A stretch of 64,000 bases of DNA from contig NZ_FOLQ01000001.1 of assembly GCF_900112365.1 (NCBI RefSeq), positions 372,001 through 436,000 of the forward strand. The letters run 5' to 3'. The stretch is from Spirosoma endophyticum. GTDB lineage: Bacteria; Bacteroidota; Bacteroidia; Cytophagales; Spirosomataceae. The position numbers were made by a program, and so were the translations under genes. The notes under the pieces are model-generated. The model saw only the letters and a program-made list of their open reading frames with translations. It was not told the origin of the DNA and ran no database searches. Below, piece after piece: positions 63,677 to 64,000 of this stretch. Each line of letters starts with the position of its first letter. Position 1 is the stretch's first letter.

Positions 63677-64000
63677 ATGCGCCAAGCCCAATCGCTCACG
63701 AATCCATTCTCAAAAAATAATCCAATACGGCTGGCTACCCACTCGAACTGGTTCTGGCCGCTCTTATTGGGACTGCTGACGATGATTCTTGGCAGCTTAG
63801 TGGTGGGCAATTTCAGTCATCCCATGTCTGATGGCAACGATACGGATCAGTTTGAGTATGTGGGTTATTTTTTCACGAAGAACCTGTCGTTCAACCCATT
63901 TCCTCACCTCAAACTCGTCAATACCCAAACATTTTACCCATACGGTACCAATCAGGTATTTTTGGACTGGGGGTTCGAGCGCGATTATTGGTACAGGCTC
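63677..64000 (+). CDS. Membrane protein, possibly glycosyltransferase-like (partial, 3' end outside window)
   Basis: The frame opens at ATG 63677 and remains open to the edge (108 residues). One membrane helix is clear (WFWPLLLGLLTMILGSLVVG, about residues 25-44). It is followed by HPMSDGNDTDQFEYVGYFF, NPFPHLKLVNTQTFYPYGTN and VFLDWGFERDYW. The mix of an acidic D-rich first loop and a YPYGTN segment is like the first periplasmic loop of GT-C-type integral-membrane glycosyltransferases, but this is only a guess. It diverges from leuS. Confidence 0.6.
   Translation, partial: MRQAQSLTNPFSKNNPIRLATHSNWFWPLLLGLLTMILGSLVVGNFSHPMSDGNDTDQFEYVGYFFTKNLSFNPFPHLKLVNTQTFYPYGTNQVFLDWGFERDYWYRL

Overview
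The window looks like chromosomal DNA of a Cytophagales bacterium (phylum Bacteroidota), most like Spirosoma or a close relative. The grounds are a SusC/SusD outer-membrane pair, LytTR and HHRVKNN-type two-component genes, TPR-linked sensor kinases, few Shine-Dalgarno sequences, a TAnnTTTG -7 element at the best promoter, and about 50% GC. No rRNA, tRNA, CRISPR array, insertion sequence or phage module was seen.

Layout. 1-15.8 kb is signalling DNA: a TPR sensor kinase cut by the left edge, two secreted alpha/beta hydrolases, a Na+/H+ antiporter, two NTF2-like proteins, an orphan sigma-54 activator, then three HHRVKNN kinase copies (one an internally deleted remnant) and an AraC regulator. 16-29.2 kb is catabolic: alaA, then a leftward cluster (two SDR dehydrogenases, an ACS-family MFS transporter, an exported sugar isomerase/epimerase, a c-type-cytochrome dehydrogenase) diverging from a SusC/SusD pair, together resembling a sugar or sugar-acid utilisation locus. 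29.4-32.6 kb has a decayed chromate transporter, a YceI protein and a LytS/LytR-type two-component pair.

33-43.9 kb is rich in exported hydrolases: an amidohydrolase, an N-acyl-D-amino-acid deacylase, an M20 and an M28 peptidase, and two class-C beta-lactamase-fold serine hydrolases. This suggests scavenging of peptides, D-amino acids or wall fragments. 44.4-47.7 kb pairs a GH63/MGH1-like glycosidase with an SRPBCC protein. 47.7-50.5 kb carries an OmpA protein followed by two membrane-anchored helix-hairpin-helix paralogues. 50.7-54.8 kb has a threonine aldolase, a GNAT-nitrilase fusion, and an Rrf2 regulator with its probable target, both preceded by the same dyad operator. 54.9-64 kb has an alcohol dehydrogenase with a second hexuronate-type MFS transporter, a DUF2809 protein, a GDPD lipoprotein, a luciferase-like flavoenzyme, a Uma2 nuclease-fold protein, leuS with an AT-rich internal segment, and the start of a membrane protein.

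Most intergenic regions hold long, near-perfect inverted repeats. Some are ordinary bidirectional terminators; others are long enough to be REP-like elements. The most unusual observations are the foreign-looking segment in leuS, the paired Rrf2 operators, the OmpA/HHH cassette, the deleted kinase, the 38-bp hairpin spanning the aldolase stop codon, and a strong excess of the word ACGTAG/CTACGT. I did not find a clearly new defence or mobile system.
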